From contig PYSQ01000005.1 of the NCBI GenBank assembly GCA_003049435.1, forward strand, positions 7,488 through 71,487: a stretch of 64,000 nt of DNA, in the 5' to 3' direction. The notes beneath the pieces were generated by a model that saw nothing but the letters and a program-made list of their open reading frames with translations, made no database searches and was not told the DNA's origin. Positions 31,257 to 42,526 of the stretch are shown one piece after another. A program made the position numbers and the translations under genes. Within the stretch, counting starts at the first letter, position 1; every line of letters begins with the position of its first letter. The stretch is from Nakataea oryzae (lineage: Eukaryota; Ascomycota; Sordariomycetes; Magnaporthales; Magnaporthaceae).

Positions 31257-32399
31257 ATGAAGATCGCTGTTGCAGGCGCCAGTGGCCGTATGTTGCATAT
31301 CCGGGGTGGCAGGGAAGCTTTTGCTGTTGTCCGATGGGCGACCCGTGTGCTAACTGTTTAGCCTCACAGAGCTCGCCAGGGAGATCATCGATGGCCTGGT
31401 CGAGACGGGTAAACATGAGATTGTCGGCCTGATGCGCAAGGTAAACCCACGTCCAGGGCCCGGGACCCGACCGCCCCAGCCTCTGCTGGAGCTCCACGCC
31501 GAAGGAAGGCCTGCCGATAACTAACACCCGCCCAGGACCCCTCCGCATTCCCCAGCCTCCCGGGCGTGACGTGGGTGCACACAAAGTTCGACGACAAGGC
31601 CGAGCTGGTGCGCCTCCTGGCCGGCGTCCAGGTGCTCCTGTGCTTCTTCACCCCGTTGGGCAAGGCCGCGGTGGACGCGCAAAAGCTGCTCATCGACGCG
31701 GCCGTCGAGGCCGGCGTGCCGCGCTACGCCGCCGGCGAGTGGGCCATGGGCCACAAGCTCGAGGAGTGCCTGCCCGTGGTGCCGTGGTACGGCGACAAGC
31801 TCATCATCCGCAAGTACCTGGCCGACCTCAACAAGGACCGCAAGGCGCTCGAGTACACCATGGTCTGGCCCGGCATGTTTGCAAACTATCTGTGCGCGCC
31901 GCACAAGACGACGGAGCACGTCAGCGCCTTCGAGATGATCCTCAACATCGACAAGGGCGTGGCGCTGGCCGCCGAGGGCTACGCCGACGGGCGCGTCTCG
32001 CTCACGACCATGGCCGACATCAAGAAGTTCGTGGCGCGCATCGTCGAGTACGAGGGCGAGTGGCCGGTCCAGGGCGGCTTCTGCGCCGAGACCATGACGT
32101 ACGGGGACCTGCTCAAGATGGCGGAGCGCGTCAGGGGCGCCCCGATGGAGGTGGAGTGGCTGAAGATGGAGGACCTCAGGCAGTCCAAACTGCTGTCCAA
32201 GTGGGTTCCCAAGATCGACCACCCAGGCGTCCCCGCCGACCGCGTCGACGAGATGAGCCACACAACATTCGCGGGCTTCGTCGCGGCCATGTCATTGGGC
32301 GGGTGGGAAACGACCAACGAGTGGAACAAGCTGATCCCCGACTTCAAGTTCACTGGGATTGAGGAGTTCCTCACCCCGCTTTTCCAGAGCAAGAAGTAG
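31257..32399 (+). CDS. NmrA-like / isoflavone-reductase-like NAD(P)-binding protein
   Basis: Three exons (31257-31287, 31370-31440, 31536-32399) encode 321 aa. Intron 1 (31288-31369) has donor GTATGT, a GCTAAC branch and acceptor CACAG; intron 2 (31441-31535) has GTAAAC, ACTAAC and CCCAG. The N-terminus MKIAVAGASGQLAREII is the Rossmann dinucleotide loop of the atypical SDR/NmrA group. Later elements YAAGEWAMGHK, EYTMVWPGMFANYL and the C-terminal EFLTPLFQ are consistent with this fold. NmrA-type proteins either sense the NAD(P) redox state or reduce phenolic or ether substrates; which applies here is not visible. No targeting signal is seen, so it is probably cytosolic. The neighbouring SDR gene is on the same strand 546 bases downstream; shared function is only a possibility. 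Confidence 0.88.
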
Positions 32400-32945
32400 G
32401 GCTAGACCTTCATTGGCCCTCGCTGTATGATTATCATGATAGCTGCCCCCCCAAGGGGATCAAGTCATTTAGGGCAAACCTTTCAGCAGGTGTGATCTTC
32501 CCCTCAGACCCTCGAGTGATGGTAAATCGGACGTGGGCACGTCTGCGAGGCCTCCCTTCCAAGACCTGCCAGCTCCGCCTGTTAGGCAGTCGTCTATTTC
32601 TTCCATCTGCTGTACCCAAAACGTTGGATCGGTATGAAGCGCCGGATACATCGAGTGGGACGGCTATGATCTCCTACAATGTACTTGCAATCACAACCGG
32701 ACAATAGCCCGAATCTCCGCAGGGGGCCTGCGCGGGCATGTGTCGCCTCACGTGACTTAATTAGCGCAACAGGGACAGCGGGGGGTTGCGGGGGGAGACT
32801 TTGGAAACATGGAAATTGGTACAAAGCCTGATTCATGGCAGCGAGATTCCGATATGTTCATGTTCCTCGGCAACACCGCAGCACGACAGACAGCAGCATA
32901 GAGCCTACCTAACCCCCCTAAACGAAAGAGTCCGGAATACCCAAG
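32400..32945. other. Intergenic region, no gene seen
   Basis: This is the 3' flank of the NmrA-like gene and the promoter of the SDR gene. No coding sequence is supported. Confidence 0.5.
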
Positions 32946-33840
32946 ATGCCGATCTCCAAGGCCCAAGAGACCAACTATGCTCTCCCACTCCTGGGAAGAA
33001 CGGCGCTGGTGACGGGCGCCTCCAAGGGCATCGGCGTCGGCATCGCGCTCGAGCTGGCGCGGCAGGGAGCCAACGTAGGCGCACAGCCCCGCCCCGCAGC
33101 CCAACCAAGACTGACACCCACCCACCCATGCACCCCCCCAGGTCATCATGGGCTACTCGGACCCCTCGAGCGCGGCCAAGGTAGAGGAGCTCAAGGCCGA
33201 GATGGCCGCGCTCCCGCACAGGCCCAAGACGTACGGGGTGCAGTGCGACCTGGGCGCTCCCGACGGGCCCTCGCAGCTGGTGGCGGAGCTGGTGCGGGAG
33301 GTCGACTGGTCCGACGAGGGCCGGTTCGAGGTCGACATCATCGTCAACAACGCCGCCATCGCGCCCAGCATCCCCGTGGCGCAGACGACGGCCGAGGAGC
33401 TCGACAGGGTTTACAGCGTCAACCTCCGGGGCCCCGTGGCGCTCGTGCACGGGCTGCTGCCGTACCTGGACCCGCGGGGCCCGGGAGGCCGCGGGCGCAT
33501 CATCAGCGTCTCGTCCATCACGGCCAGGGCCGGACACGCCGGCCTGCTGGCCTACGCCGCCTCAAAGGGCGGGCTCGAGGCGGCCACGCGGTGCTGGGCC
33601 ACGGAGCTGGGGATGCGGGGCACGACGGCAAACGTGGTCAGCCCCGGGCCCGTCATGACGCGCCTGTCGGCTGCGATACCCGGCGGCCAGGTCGCCGGCA
33701 TCCTGGCCAGCACGCCGCTGCAGCAGCGGTACGGCACCATCGAGGAGATCGCCAAGACGGTGGCGTGGCTGGCCAGCCCGGCGGCGTCGTGGATCACGGG
33801 GCAGACCATCAACGCTTCCGGCGGTCTGATGTATTACTGA
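32946..33840 (+). CDS. Short-chain dehydrogenase/reductase (classical SDR)
   Basis: Two exons (32946-33074 and 33142-33840) encode 275 aa. The intron 33075-33141 has donor GTAGGC, an ACTGAC branch and CCCAG acceptor, and restores GAN-VIMGYSD. All classical SDR elements are present: TGASKGIG cofactor loop (residues 23-30), NNAAI structural motif, catalytic Ser168, and YAASK (Tyr181, Lys185). The end ITGQTINASGGLMYY matches the usual SDR C-terminal motif. The length fits the family (about 250-280). It catalyses an NAD(P)H-dependent carbonyl or alcohol conversion in the cytosol; the substrate is unknown. Relatives are often annotated as 3-oxoacyl-ACP reductase-like, but that name should not be taken as function. 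Confidence 0.93.
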
Positions 33841-33983
33841 CGAATCCTGACTCATGTGACTTTGATAGAGGGAAATATAAGACAAATGGTTAGATTATAG
33901 TCGCTTGGACTTAATGTTATTGTACGTATTAGTTTGGAACAACGCTGGCGCAGACGTGATTAATTATAAAAAAAACAAAGATC

Positions 33984-34655
33984 TTAGAAAACAACAGCGG
34001 CCACCAACGCCGCAGCTCCAAGGACAAAGGAGAGCCTAGACGTTGACGGGCTCGCTGCTCCCCTCCAGGAGGCGCCCTCGACGGGACCCTCGACCATTTC
34101 CTTGAACTGGCCAATGACGTTTCCGGCAGGCCAGTACTCGCAGACCAGGTACCAGCCCTTGGTGCCGCACAGGCGGCGCCCGCAGCCGACGTCGGTGGTG
34201 TTGCGCCAGACGAGCTGGGTGAAGTGGCCCGTCTGCTCGGCAAACTCGGCCTTTTGGAAGTCGTACCGCTCCCGCTCGTCGCCCCAGCCCTCGACCGCCT
34301 CGCGGGCCGAGGGGTAGCCCATGGCGAGGTTCTCGCCGTACGGGCCGCCCGAGTGCTCAAACTCGCACTTGTCCGTGATCTCCTTGCTGAGGTAGTCGTC
34401 GGCGAAGCGGGCGAGCGTGCGGTTCCAGGTCACGGCGGCGGCGTTGTGGTCGCGGCGGTAGGCGTTTGTGCTGTTGAGCACGGCCGACGTGAAGAGGTCG
34501 CGCGAGACGTACTCGGGCGCGCTGGAGGGGATTGTGGGCGCTGCCGTCACAGTGACGACCTGCACCTCGCGTCCGATGAGTGATGCGCTGACATGGTGGA
34601 GCAGCAGCACGACGGCGGGCAAAACTCGGGAGAGGACCGGTAGAGGATTTGGCAT
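33984..34655 (-). CDS. Secreted CAP-superfamily (SCP/PR-1-like) protein, probably GPI-anchored
   Basis: This is an intronless frame of 223 aa from the ATG at 34655, chosen because it sits in a CAAAATG context and begins a good signal peptide (ending HHVSAS, about residue 25); an ATG 18 bases upstream is the alternative. The CAP domain is clear: LNSTNAYRRDHNA near its start, HSGGPYGENLAMGY, then the CAP1 motif GHFTQLVWRNTTDVGCG and CAP2 motif YLVCEYWPAGNV. These supply the His/Glu residues that line the CAP cavity. The tail after GASWRGAASPSTS is a short hydrophobic segment (LSFVLGAAALVAAVVF), the pattern of a GPI-attachment signal. CAP proteins of fungi bind sterols or lipids or act at the cell wall; PRY proteins of yeast are the best studied relatives. 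Confidence 0.92.
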   Translation of the reverse strand: MPNPLPVLSRVLPAVVLLLHHVSASLIGREVQVVTVTAAPTIPSSAPEYVSRDLFTSAVLNSTNAYRRDHNAAAVTWNRTLARFADDYLSKEITDKCEFEHSGGPYGENLAMGYPSAREAVEGWGDERERYDFQKAEFAEQTGHFTQLVWRNTTDVGCGRRLCGTKGWYLVCEYWPAGNVIGQFKEMVEGPVEGASWRGAASPSTSRLSFVLGAAALVAAVVF

Positions 34656-36029
34656 TTTGGTGTATTCAAACATCGACGGGAGGCAACAGCAAAAAAAAAA
34701 TCAACACATAGATTTGGAAATCATCGCAGGCTGGACAAGGCATGGAAAGCGGGCGGCGCCATCAATCGCGCCCAACACTCGTTGAAGGCGGCCGCGGGCG
34801 CCATGCCGCCCAATAGAGCATCGCTTGCTCCCGAGGGGGTCATAAAACCAAGGAATGCGCGCTTCGAAGCCGTCGTCTCGTGGCCGCGATTGGACGTCGG
34901 CAAAGCTGGGCTGGCTGGCGTCGGTGGGAACCAAGGTGGTGTCGTCGAGAAGCCGGCAGGGCCATGGGCCATGACGTAAACCGCGCTGGGAACAAAACAA
35001 AGCCTGGAGCAGGTGCTCGCTCGCTTTGTCATCTGCCCCGCCACCTGCCAGGCGCCAGGGCCTGCACCTGGCGACCGCGCAAGAAATCTGGAAACAGCAC
35101 CCGCTGCACCTGAGCTTGGTTGTCGCGTGGGAGCCACAAGCTTTGTTCATCGACACAAAGCTTGAATTGCCTGGGCGCGTCCGCAAGCAGACCATGCCTT
35201 GGATATCCAATCATTCGTCGAGCCGTTTTTTTTTCTCCCATGCTGGAAAAACGCGACATCTCTCAAGGGTCCAAGCGCCTGGAACAAGCGAGGGGGCGGG
35301 GCTTTCTCAGCACGCCATTGCCTGACGTTGCACCACCCCACTCTACTCAGCTCGCGAGGTGCCAAATGGCAGACAGGCTGGAATGGCTTTCAGCTTCGGT
35401 CGGCAGTCGGCCCTGGTGGCCAGCCACAACCATCGGCGCTTTTTTCTTTTTCTTTTGGCCGAGCTAGGCTAGAGGCCGCAGATCTCTCCATTTGACAGCG
35501 CGCCGTCGCCCAGGCTAGCGGCGCCTGTGCTGGTCTCACGTTATCCCGCTTCGGAGTGGGCCTCGGCCTGGCCCCCCTTGGAGGACCCCGATATCAACCA
35601 CCCCCCGCCAAGCTGCCGGTACGACGTCGAGCGAGGGCCGCAGATCCGCTCCCCGTACACCGATTATCAATTTATCTTTGATAAGCGATCGCCCGAGCGT
35701 TGACTCGGGAGTGCTTAGTGCGGTGGAGAGCGTGGAATTGCGTGTCTCGAGACGTGAGAGGCGAGAAAAAAAAAAGAGAAAATGTCGGGCAAAGATTTTT
35801 CACTGTCGTGTTGTCGATCCCAACCTTGTCAAGGCGTCCGTGACCATTGATCTGGACAGGCCGACCGGCAGGCACACACCTCGCAGCCAGAGTCAGTGTG
35901 CGGCGAAAAAAAGCCTGCAAGCTCTGTCGACCTCGGCTACTGAAGCAGCGGCCCACTCACCCAGCACCCTCAGCAAAGACAAGGCAACCCCGTCGCTCTC
36001 CGTTTCCCCCGGACCCCAGTTCGCACACG
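34656..36029. other. Divergent intergenic region, no gene seen
   Basis: This 1.37-kb interval separates the CAP gene (minus) from the MFS permease gene (plus) and likely holds both promoters. Short T- and A-runs occur near 34690, 35225, 35443 and 35766. Frames are present in all phases but none is supported. Confidence 0.5.
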
Positions 36030-36965
36030 ATGGGCTCCGACGAGCGGGGCCGTCTCGACGTCGAGACGCCGGCCAAGGGGCAGTACGCGCCCGACGCCGA
36101 CGCCGACAACAAGGCCGCACCGCCCGGCCAGGCCTCGACGCGGGCCCTGACCCTCGAGGACCTCGGAGTCGACGAGAAGGCGCTGGTCCGGAAGCTCGAC
36201 GTCCACCTGCTGTGGCTGGTCATGAGCCTGTACCTCTTCAGCTTCCTGGACCGCGTCAACATCGGCAACGCGCGCCTGTACGACTTTGAGAAGGACCTGG
36301 GCCTGACGGGCAACCAGTTCCAGACGGCCGTCTCGATCCTGTTTGTGACCTACGTCACCTTCGAGGTGCCCTCCAACCTGGTGCTCAAAAAATTCACCCC
36401 GCGCTACTGGATCACCTTCATCACCCTGGGCTGGGGCGTCGTCGCCACGCTGTCGGGCCTGATCCAGAACTACGCCGGCCTGATCGCGTGCCGCCTGATT
36501 CTGGGCGCCCTCGAGGCCGGCCTGTTCCCCGGCATGAACGTCTTCCTCACCTTCTTCTACACCAAGCACGAGCTGGCCCTCCGCGTCGGCTACCTCTTCG
36601 TCTCGGCCGCCATCGCCGGGGCGCTGGGCGGCCTGCTGGCCTACGGCATCGGCCACATGCACGGCATCGCCGGCATGTCGGGCTGGCGCTGGATCATGAT
36701 CATCGAGGGCATCCCGACCGTCATCCTCGGCGTCCTGGTCTTCTTTTTCCTGCCCAACGACTCCCAGTCGGCCTACTTCCTGACCGAGAACGAGAAGAAG
36801 GCCATGGAGATCCGCCACTCCCGCCACTACGGCTACACGGCCAAGGCGCAGCAGTTTAGCCGCAACGACATGGTGAAGGCGTTCAAGGACTGGAAGGTCT
36901 GGGCCTTTTCGATTGCGCAGTTTGGTGTTGACACGTGAGTGAATCTGTGATCCTGGGCGTCTTGC

Positions 36966-37000
<35 letters not shown>

Positions 37001-37775
37001 GAGAGTTGACTTTAGACCTGCAGCTGCCTCTACGGCTTCTCGACCTTCCTTCCGACCATCATCCGCGGCATTGGCTCGTGGGACAACGCGCAGGTCCAGC
37101 TGCTCACCATCCCCTGTTACTTCCTGGGCGCGGCCTGCTACATGACCACAGCCTGGTTCTCGGACCGCATCCAGCGCCGGGGAATCTTTTGCGCCGCCTT
37201 CGCCGTCGTGGTCTGCGTCGGCTACGCTATCCTGGCGTCGCCCGTGCCCGCCGGCGTGTCTTATTTCGGGTGCTTCCTGGTCGCCACGGGACTTTACGTC
37301 GTGGTTGGGCTTCCACTTGCTTGGGTACGTCATGCATCTGGATTGCTCTTGTGTCGCGATGCGCGCTCTTGCTAACCAAATCCTGCCTCAGCTCCCCAAC
37401 AATACGCCCAGATACGGCAAGCGCACGACTGCCAACGGCCTGCAGCTGACGCTCGGCAACATGTCTGGAATTATGGCACCCTTCATCTAGTAAGTACTTG
37501 CTTTTGCTTAGCGCTTGGCTATTCTTTTGATCATGGCTAACCCCTACCCCTTACCAAGCCCCAACGCGGACGCGCCGCGCTACGTCAAGGGCCACGCCGT
37601 CACCCTCGCCATGGTGGGCATGGCTGGCATCACCTACAGCGTCCTCATGCTCTGGTTCGCGCGCGAGAACAGGCTTAGGGAGGCCGGCAAGATCGAGGCC
37701 GAGCACGAGGGACTGTCGGATGACGAACTGCAGGAGCTGGGTGACGAGAGTCCCAACTTCCGGTATCAGACGTAG
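36030..37775 (+). CDS. MFS permease of the anion:cation symporter (Dal5/allantoate-like) group
   Basis: Four exons (36030-36934, 37024-37324, 37392-37489, 37559-37775) encode 506 aa. The introns have donors GTGAGT, GTACGT and GTAAGT, the last two with GCTAAC branch sites. The first contains an A29 run and ends CTGCAG, joining FGVDT to CLYGFSTFLP. The N-terminal about 60 residues are hydrophilic and cytosolic. SFLDRVNIGNARLY in TM1, ALEAGLFPGMNVFLTFFY around TM4-5 and GWRWIMIIEGIPTV at TM6 are typical of the ACS family of MFS carriers, which import allantoate, nicotinate, pantothenate or related organic anions with H+. Twelve TM segments are expected. The transported substrate cannot be assigned. 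It is probably located in the plasma membrane. Confidence 0.92.
36969..36997 (+). repeat. A29 homopolymer inside an MFS intron
   Basis: Twenty-nine consecutive A residues lie in the first intron of the permease gene (36935-37023), between the donor and the CTGCAG acceptor. The length is likely variable and prone to sequencing error. Confidence 0.9.
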
Positions 37776-38065
37776 GGCGAGAAGACGAAAAGTAGCGTCG
37801 CAAGAAGTTGCGCTCGACTAGGAGCTTTTGACTTGGATAGACATTTGCTTTCACTGGACATGGTATGAGGATACTGGGTCACGCCTTGTTGCGCCATCTG
37901 TAGACCAGAAATGCATGGGATTCCATGCGCAGCGTCCTGCATGGGCGCTTTCTTGCGATAAGAGTATATGGGTGTCTACCAAATATCTACAAGAAAGCTG
38001 CGACCTTGCTTGCTGCCCAACCAAGGGGGCCCCTGGCCTCCCAGAAGGCTTCATAGTCATTCGTC
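37776..38065. other. Convergent intergenic region, no gene seen
   Basis: This is the shared 3' flank of the plus-strand permease gene and the minus-strand M24 peptidase gene. Confidence 0.5.
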
Positions 38066-39740
38066 TCATGGGTCGTAGGGAGACCTGGCCCTGCGGCCCG
38101 ACAGGAGCTCTGCCTCTCCGCTCTCGCGCACAAGGTAGATGTCCTCGTGCCTCACGCCAAACACGTTCTCCAGGTAGATGCCGGGCTCGTTGGTAAAGGT
38201 CATGCCGGGGAGCAGTATGGCATCCTTGTTCCATTTGTTCAGGTAGGGAGACTCGTGGGCTGGTCGAGGAGTCAGCTGGAGCTAGTTCAGGGGAATGAGA
38301 GGGAAATAACAAACCTTTGATACCGATGCCGTGGCCAAGACGGTGGGTAAAAGCATGGCCGTAGCCAGCCTCCTCGATGACGGTGCGGGCGGCAATGTCG
38401 ACGCTGGCGGCCGTGTTGTTGGGCTTGAAGGCGGCGGCGGCGGCCGACTGCGCCTCGAGCACGACGTTCCAGACGTGCACCTTTTGGGCGTGCAGGTCCG
38501 CGGCGGCCTTGTCGAAGGCGGCGCGCATGACGGGGTTGGTGGCGCCCTCGCCCGTGACGACCCAGTCCCACAGCTCGGCGGCCCAGGCGGCCCAGGACAG
38601 AGGCCGCGCCGCCTGGGGGTCGATGAAGAAGCTGCGGCAGATGTCGGAGCTGTAGCCGCGGTAGTGGGCGCCGACGTCGACGACGACCATGCTCTCGGGC
38701 GTCAGCTTCTTCCAGCCCGTGACGAAGCCGCCGTGGGGCAGCGCGCCGTGCTCCTCGAAGAGCACAATGTTGAAGAAGAGGCTGAAGCCGACGGAGAGCA
38801 GGGCGGCGTCGAGCACGTCGCGCACCTCGTCCTCGGTCAGCCCGGGGACCAGGCAGGGCCGCATGGCGCGCACGGCCTCGACGGTACCAGTGTTGACGGC
38901 GCGCAGCAGCGCCACCTCGCGCGGGCTCTTGAGCTGGCGGACCCGCTCGACTGCGGGGCCCAGGCCGACCGTCTCGAAGCCGGCGGCGGCGAGGCCGCGC
39001 ACGATGAAGTCGCGGATCTCCTCGTCCACCATGACCTTGGGAGGCGCGCCGTCGCCGCGGCGGGCCCTGGCGTCGGCCATGAGGCGCGACTCCATCAGGG
39101 TCTTGTAGGGGTTCCAGTGCTCCTCCCACACGACGATGTCGAGCTCGGGCTCGGCGGCGGGGATGCCCAGCATGCGCACGCGGCCCTCCTCAAAGTGCGG
39201 CGCCAGGAACGCCGTGTGCGCGACCACGTCGCCGTCGGCCGTCGTGCGCGGCAGCACCACCATCAGGAACGGGCGCTCCTCGGGCTCCCACGGCTCCCAG
39301 TCGGGCTGCGACACGTTGCCGTAGTACTGGAACGTGTAGCCCGGCTCGAGCACGAAGGCGTCGACGCCCGAGGCGGCCAGCGCCCGGGCCAGGCGGTCGC
39401 GCCGCCCCACGAACTCGGCCGCCGGGATCGGCTCCGCGCCGAGGAAGGACGTGTCGGCGTGCAGGTTGCGGATCGCGCACTCCTGAACCTGGCGCAGCAG
39501 CGCGGGCGGCGACGTCGTCCGCGAGGTGACGGGCGTGGTGGCGGGCGCGGGGGGAGGCGCCGCGAGCAGGGCGAGGCACTGCGCCGCGTAGAGAAGGGAG
39601 AGGCACAGCGCGGCGTGCAGGGCGCCCCGGCGCAGCCGCGTCCAGGCGAGGGCGCGGGCTGGTGGTGGTGGTGGTGGTGGTGGCGCCGGGTGCTGCTCGC
39701 CTGGGGCGGCGCCGGGCACCGACTCCTTGGACAGCGCCAT
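38066..39740 (-). CDS. M24 metallopeptidase (Xaa-Pro dipeptidase/aminopeptidase-like), membrane-tethered
   Basis: Two exons (39740-38315 and 38259-38066) encode 539 aa. The intron 38314-38260 (55 bases; GTTTGT, CTGAC, CCAG) joins GHGIGIK to AHESPYLNKW. The start at 39740 precedes a Pro-rich stretch (nine Pro encoded by GGT/CCA-type repeats) and a single hydrophobic segment (about 45-65), predicting a type II membrane or secretory protein. The C-terminal pita-bread fold carries all five metal ligands: Asp and Asp in VDVGAHYRGYSSDICRSF, His in HRLGHGIG, Glu in TNEPGIYL and Glu in RHEDIYLV. The enzyme is expected to be a Mn2+ or Co2+ dependent peptidase acting on X-Pro bonds. Reading on past the intron gives only an unrelated tail, which supports splicing. 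It is divergently arranged with the GIT1-like transporter. Confidence 0.93.
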
Positions 39741-40545
39741 TGTCGGCAATAGAGGGACCCCTTTTACTCCCACTATGTTTGTTGCCGTGATATCAAGCCG
39801 CCTCCTATTGGTTAATCCAGCGGCGTGTGGTGAATGTCAAAGACAGAAGATCGCCGATTCACCGAGACAGAAAACGATAAATAAAAAAAAATAAAAAAAA
39901 AGAAAAGAAAAAGGGACAGAAAAAGGGTCGCGCACACGATGGCACCCAAGCCCTCCTCAGCCTCGCCCAAGCCCGGCAATCGGGTCGCACGTTATCGGCT
40001 TGGACTCCGATGGCCTCCGCCTGGCGACGTCCTATGGGGCTCTCTGACGCACCCCGGGCAGCTTTCCTCCCCCGCTCCAGGGGGCCCTGTCATGCCCTGT
40101 CCCCTGTCGGCCCACTGTTTGCTGGGCGCCTTTCTCCCCGCTCGACTGGGGCCCAGCGTGGGGATGGAGGCTGCGAGCACCAATCCCCAGGGGTCGGCCC
40201 TGCACCTTATCTTGGCCGGCCTGCACGCCTTTGCTGCTATCGCGCCGCGACCGGGCTTGGACTGGGTCCCAGCGACCAAGGCAGCGGCTGTCTTGGTCCG
40301 GGGAGGAAGAGGAGGAGGAGGAGGAGGAGCGGAGATCAGTCCGGCAGGCTGTGGTGGTGGTGGTGGGCGGCGTGCAGCTGCTGCCAGGAACCGACGAGCC
40401 TGGCGGGCGGGACTGATAAAAGTGGCGGCGTCCCAGCCCAGCCCTGTGTTCTGCCCGTCTTCTGGACGCCCTGGACTACCTAGAGCCCCGTGCTGCTTGT
40501 CTTGGCTCTTTGACCTGCAGGCGATCCAGCGCGCGCCGACTCGAG
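39741..40545. other. Divergent promoter region (M24 peptidase / MFS transporter)
   Basis: This 805-base interval contains an A-rich block (about 39875-39918), a GGA/GAG purine tract (about 40304-40330) and GTG repeats near 40350-40365. No coding exon is supported; a plus-strand frame from 39939 continues out of frame with the transporter and is rejected. Confidence 0.55.
40304..40330 (+). repeat. (GGA)n purine tract
   Basis: About eight tandem GGA/AGG units lie in the divergent promoter region, a homopurine stretch of the kind that can form triplex DNA or bind GAGA-like factors. Confidence 0.7.
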
Positions 40546-42173
40546 ATGGCGTCCAACGCCGTCGAACCGACTCCAGAAACCACCCCCGGCCATGGCCCTC
40601 TGGACGAGAAGAAGCAGGCCCTCGGCCCCGCCGCCGCCGCCGACGTGGAGGCCGTCGAGCCCGAGAAGACGTACTTCAGCAGGCTCTCCGTCTGGCTCAT
40701 GATCCTCTTCTCGGGGCTGGCCATCGGCTCCGACGGCTACAACGCGGCCATCATCGGCAACCTGCAGCTGATCCTGGCCCTCGTCTACCCGGACTCGCTC
40801 ACGAGGGACATCCGGCAGCGCCTCTCCAACGCCTTCCTGGTCGGCATGATCGTCGGCATGCTCCTCTTCGGCGTCGTCGTCGACCAGCTGGGCCGCAAGA
40901 CGGGCGCCGTCGCCACCACGCTCCTCCTGGTCGCCGGCATCGCCCTGTCGGCCGGCGCCGCGGGCGCCGACGAGACGGGCCTCTTCTGGATGCTCATCGT
41001 CGCGCGCGGCGTCGCCGGCGTCGGCGCGGGAGGCGAGTACCCCGTGGCCGGCGCCGGCGCCGCCGAGGCCACCGACGAGAGCGCCGCCCACCGCAAGCAC
41101 CGCGGCTTCATGTTCGCCATGCTCGCCGACCTGTCGGCCAGCCTCGGCTACGTGTGGGCCGGCCTCGTGCCGCTGCTGCTGCTGCTGTGCGTGGGCGAGG
41201 ACGAAAGGGGCCGGTACGGGCTCGTGTGGCGCCTGTCGTTTGCGCTCGGCGCCGCCCCGCCCCTCGTCATCTTCTGGTTCCGCGTCCGCATGGCCGTCTC
41301 GACGGCCTACCGCCGCTCCGCCATGCGCAAGCAGCGCACCCCTTACGGGCTCGCGCTGCGCCGCTACTGGCGGCCGCTGCTGGGCTGCTCGGCCACGTGG
41401 TTCCTGTACAACTGGATCAGCATCCCGTTCGGCATCTTCAGCTCCACCATCATCGCGCGCTTCGACACGGGCGAGAGCCTGGTCCAGACGCTGGGCTGGG
41501 GCGTCGTCATCAACTGCTTCTACATCCCCGGGCCCTTCCTGGGCGGCTACCTGTCCGACAGGATCGGCCGCCGCAGGACCATGGCGCTGGGCTTTGGCCT
41601 GCAGGCCGTCCTGGGCTTCGTGCTGGGCGGCGCCGCCGGGCCCATCCAGTCCGTGTTCCCGCTGTTTGTCGTCATGTACGGCGTGTTTCTGACGCTGGGC
41701 GAGGTCGGTCCGGGCAGCACCGTCGTCATCACCTCGACCGAGTGCTTCCCGACCTCGATCCGCGGCCAGATGATGGGGCTCGTGGCGGCCTGGTCCAAGG
41801 CCGGCGCCGCCATTGGGACGCAGGTAAGAAATTTTCCTGTTTTTTTTTCTTTTTCCTTGTGTGTGTGCCAGCTTTCCCTAGCATTTTCAAACCCCTCGCT
41901 GACTCCTCCCCGCGCCAGGTCTTCACCGCGATCCTCAACGCCTACGTCGACGACCCCGCCAAGGGCAACCAGGCCGCCTTCCTCATCGGCTCGGGCTTCG
42001 CCGTGCTCGGCGCCCTGATCGCCCTCTTTGTCATCCCCGAGGTCTCGCGCAACCTGGACGACGACGACCGCGAGTGGAAGCAGTACCTGGCCGACAACGG
42101 GTGGGAGGCGACGTGGGGGGACGACACCACCAGGGACCCGAGCGGGGTGGTCCTCGGCACGGCCAGGTCCTGA
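40546..42173 (+). CDS. MFS transporter, GIT1/phosphate (PHS)-like
   Basis: Two exons (40546-41823 and 41919-42173) encode 510 aa. The intron 41824-41918 has donor GTAAGA, a GCTGAC branch and GCCAG acceptor. The start ATG at 40546 (gagATGgc) opens a hydrophilic N-terminus of about 45 residues; the upstream frame has no ATG in phase. SDGYNAAIIGNLQLI in TM1, DQLGRKTG after TM2 (the MFS motif A loop) and GVGAGGEYPVAGA in TM4 are characteristic of the PHS/GIT1 branch, which takes up inorganic phosphate or glycerophosphodiesters with H+. ESTECFPTSIRGQ-like sequence (TSTECFPTSIRGQ) marks the sixth loop of the second half. The exact substrate is not visible. It is expected in the plasma membrane. Confidence 0.9.
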
Positions 42174-42526
42174 GGCGGGCGGATTGGATGATTTATTCGG
42201 CGGGCTGCGTCCGGTGGGCTGGGCCGGCTTATGGTCTCCCCAAAGGGCGCTTTCATTGGCCGCTGATGGGTTTATTGCTGTTGTGCTGCGGCGCGGGCCT
42301 CACGCAAGGCCGCCAATTGGAAATGTGACAGTAGAGTCCGAAGGCTCGGATAGTCGGCCGGATAGGGAACCAATATGCGCGCAATGTCAGACGTGCACAG
42401 AAGAAGACTTGATATAAAAGATGCAATAGCATGTCCCAACACAACCAAAAGAGCCAGTTCCCTCCTCCGCAGAAGTAGTAGTCCAAACCCTCTCTGGCCG
42501 CCCCATCACCCCCCACACAGCCCAGC
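42174..42526. other. Intergenic region, no gene seen
   Basis: This short gap holds the 3' flank of the GIT1-like gene and the promoter of the small secreted protein gene. Confidence 0.5.

Noticed and set aside
38331..39752. Plus-strand frame of 473 codons antisense to the M24 peptidase
   Set aside because: Antisense shadow with Gly/Arg/Val bias; the peptidase frame has all metal ligands.
39939..42173. Plus-strand frame of 744 codons through the GIT1-like transporter gene
   Set aside because: It is out of frame with the transporter across most of its length and only regains the true frame in the last exon.
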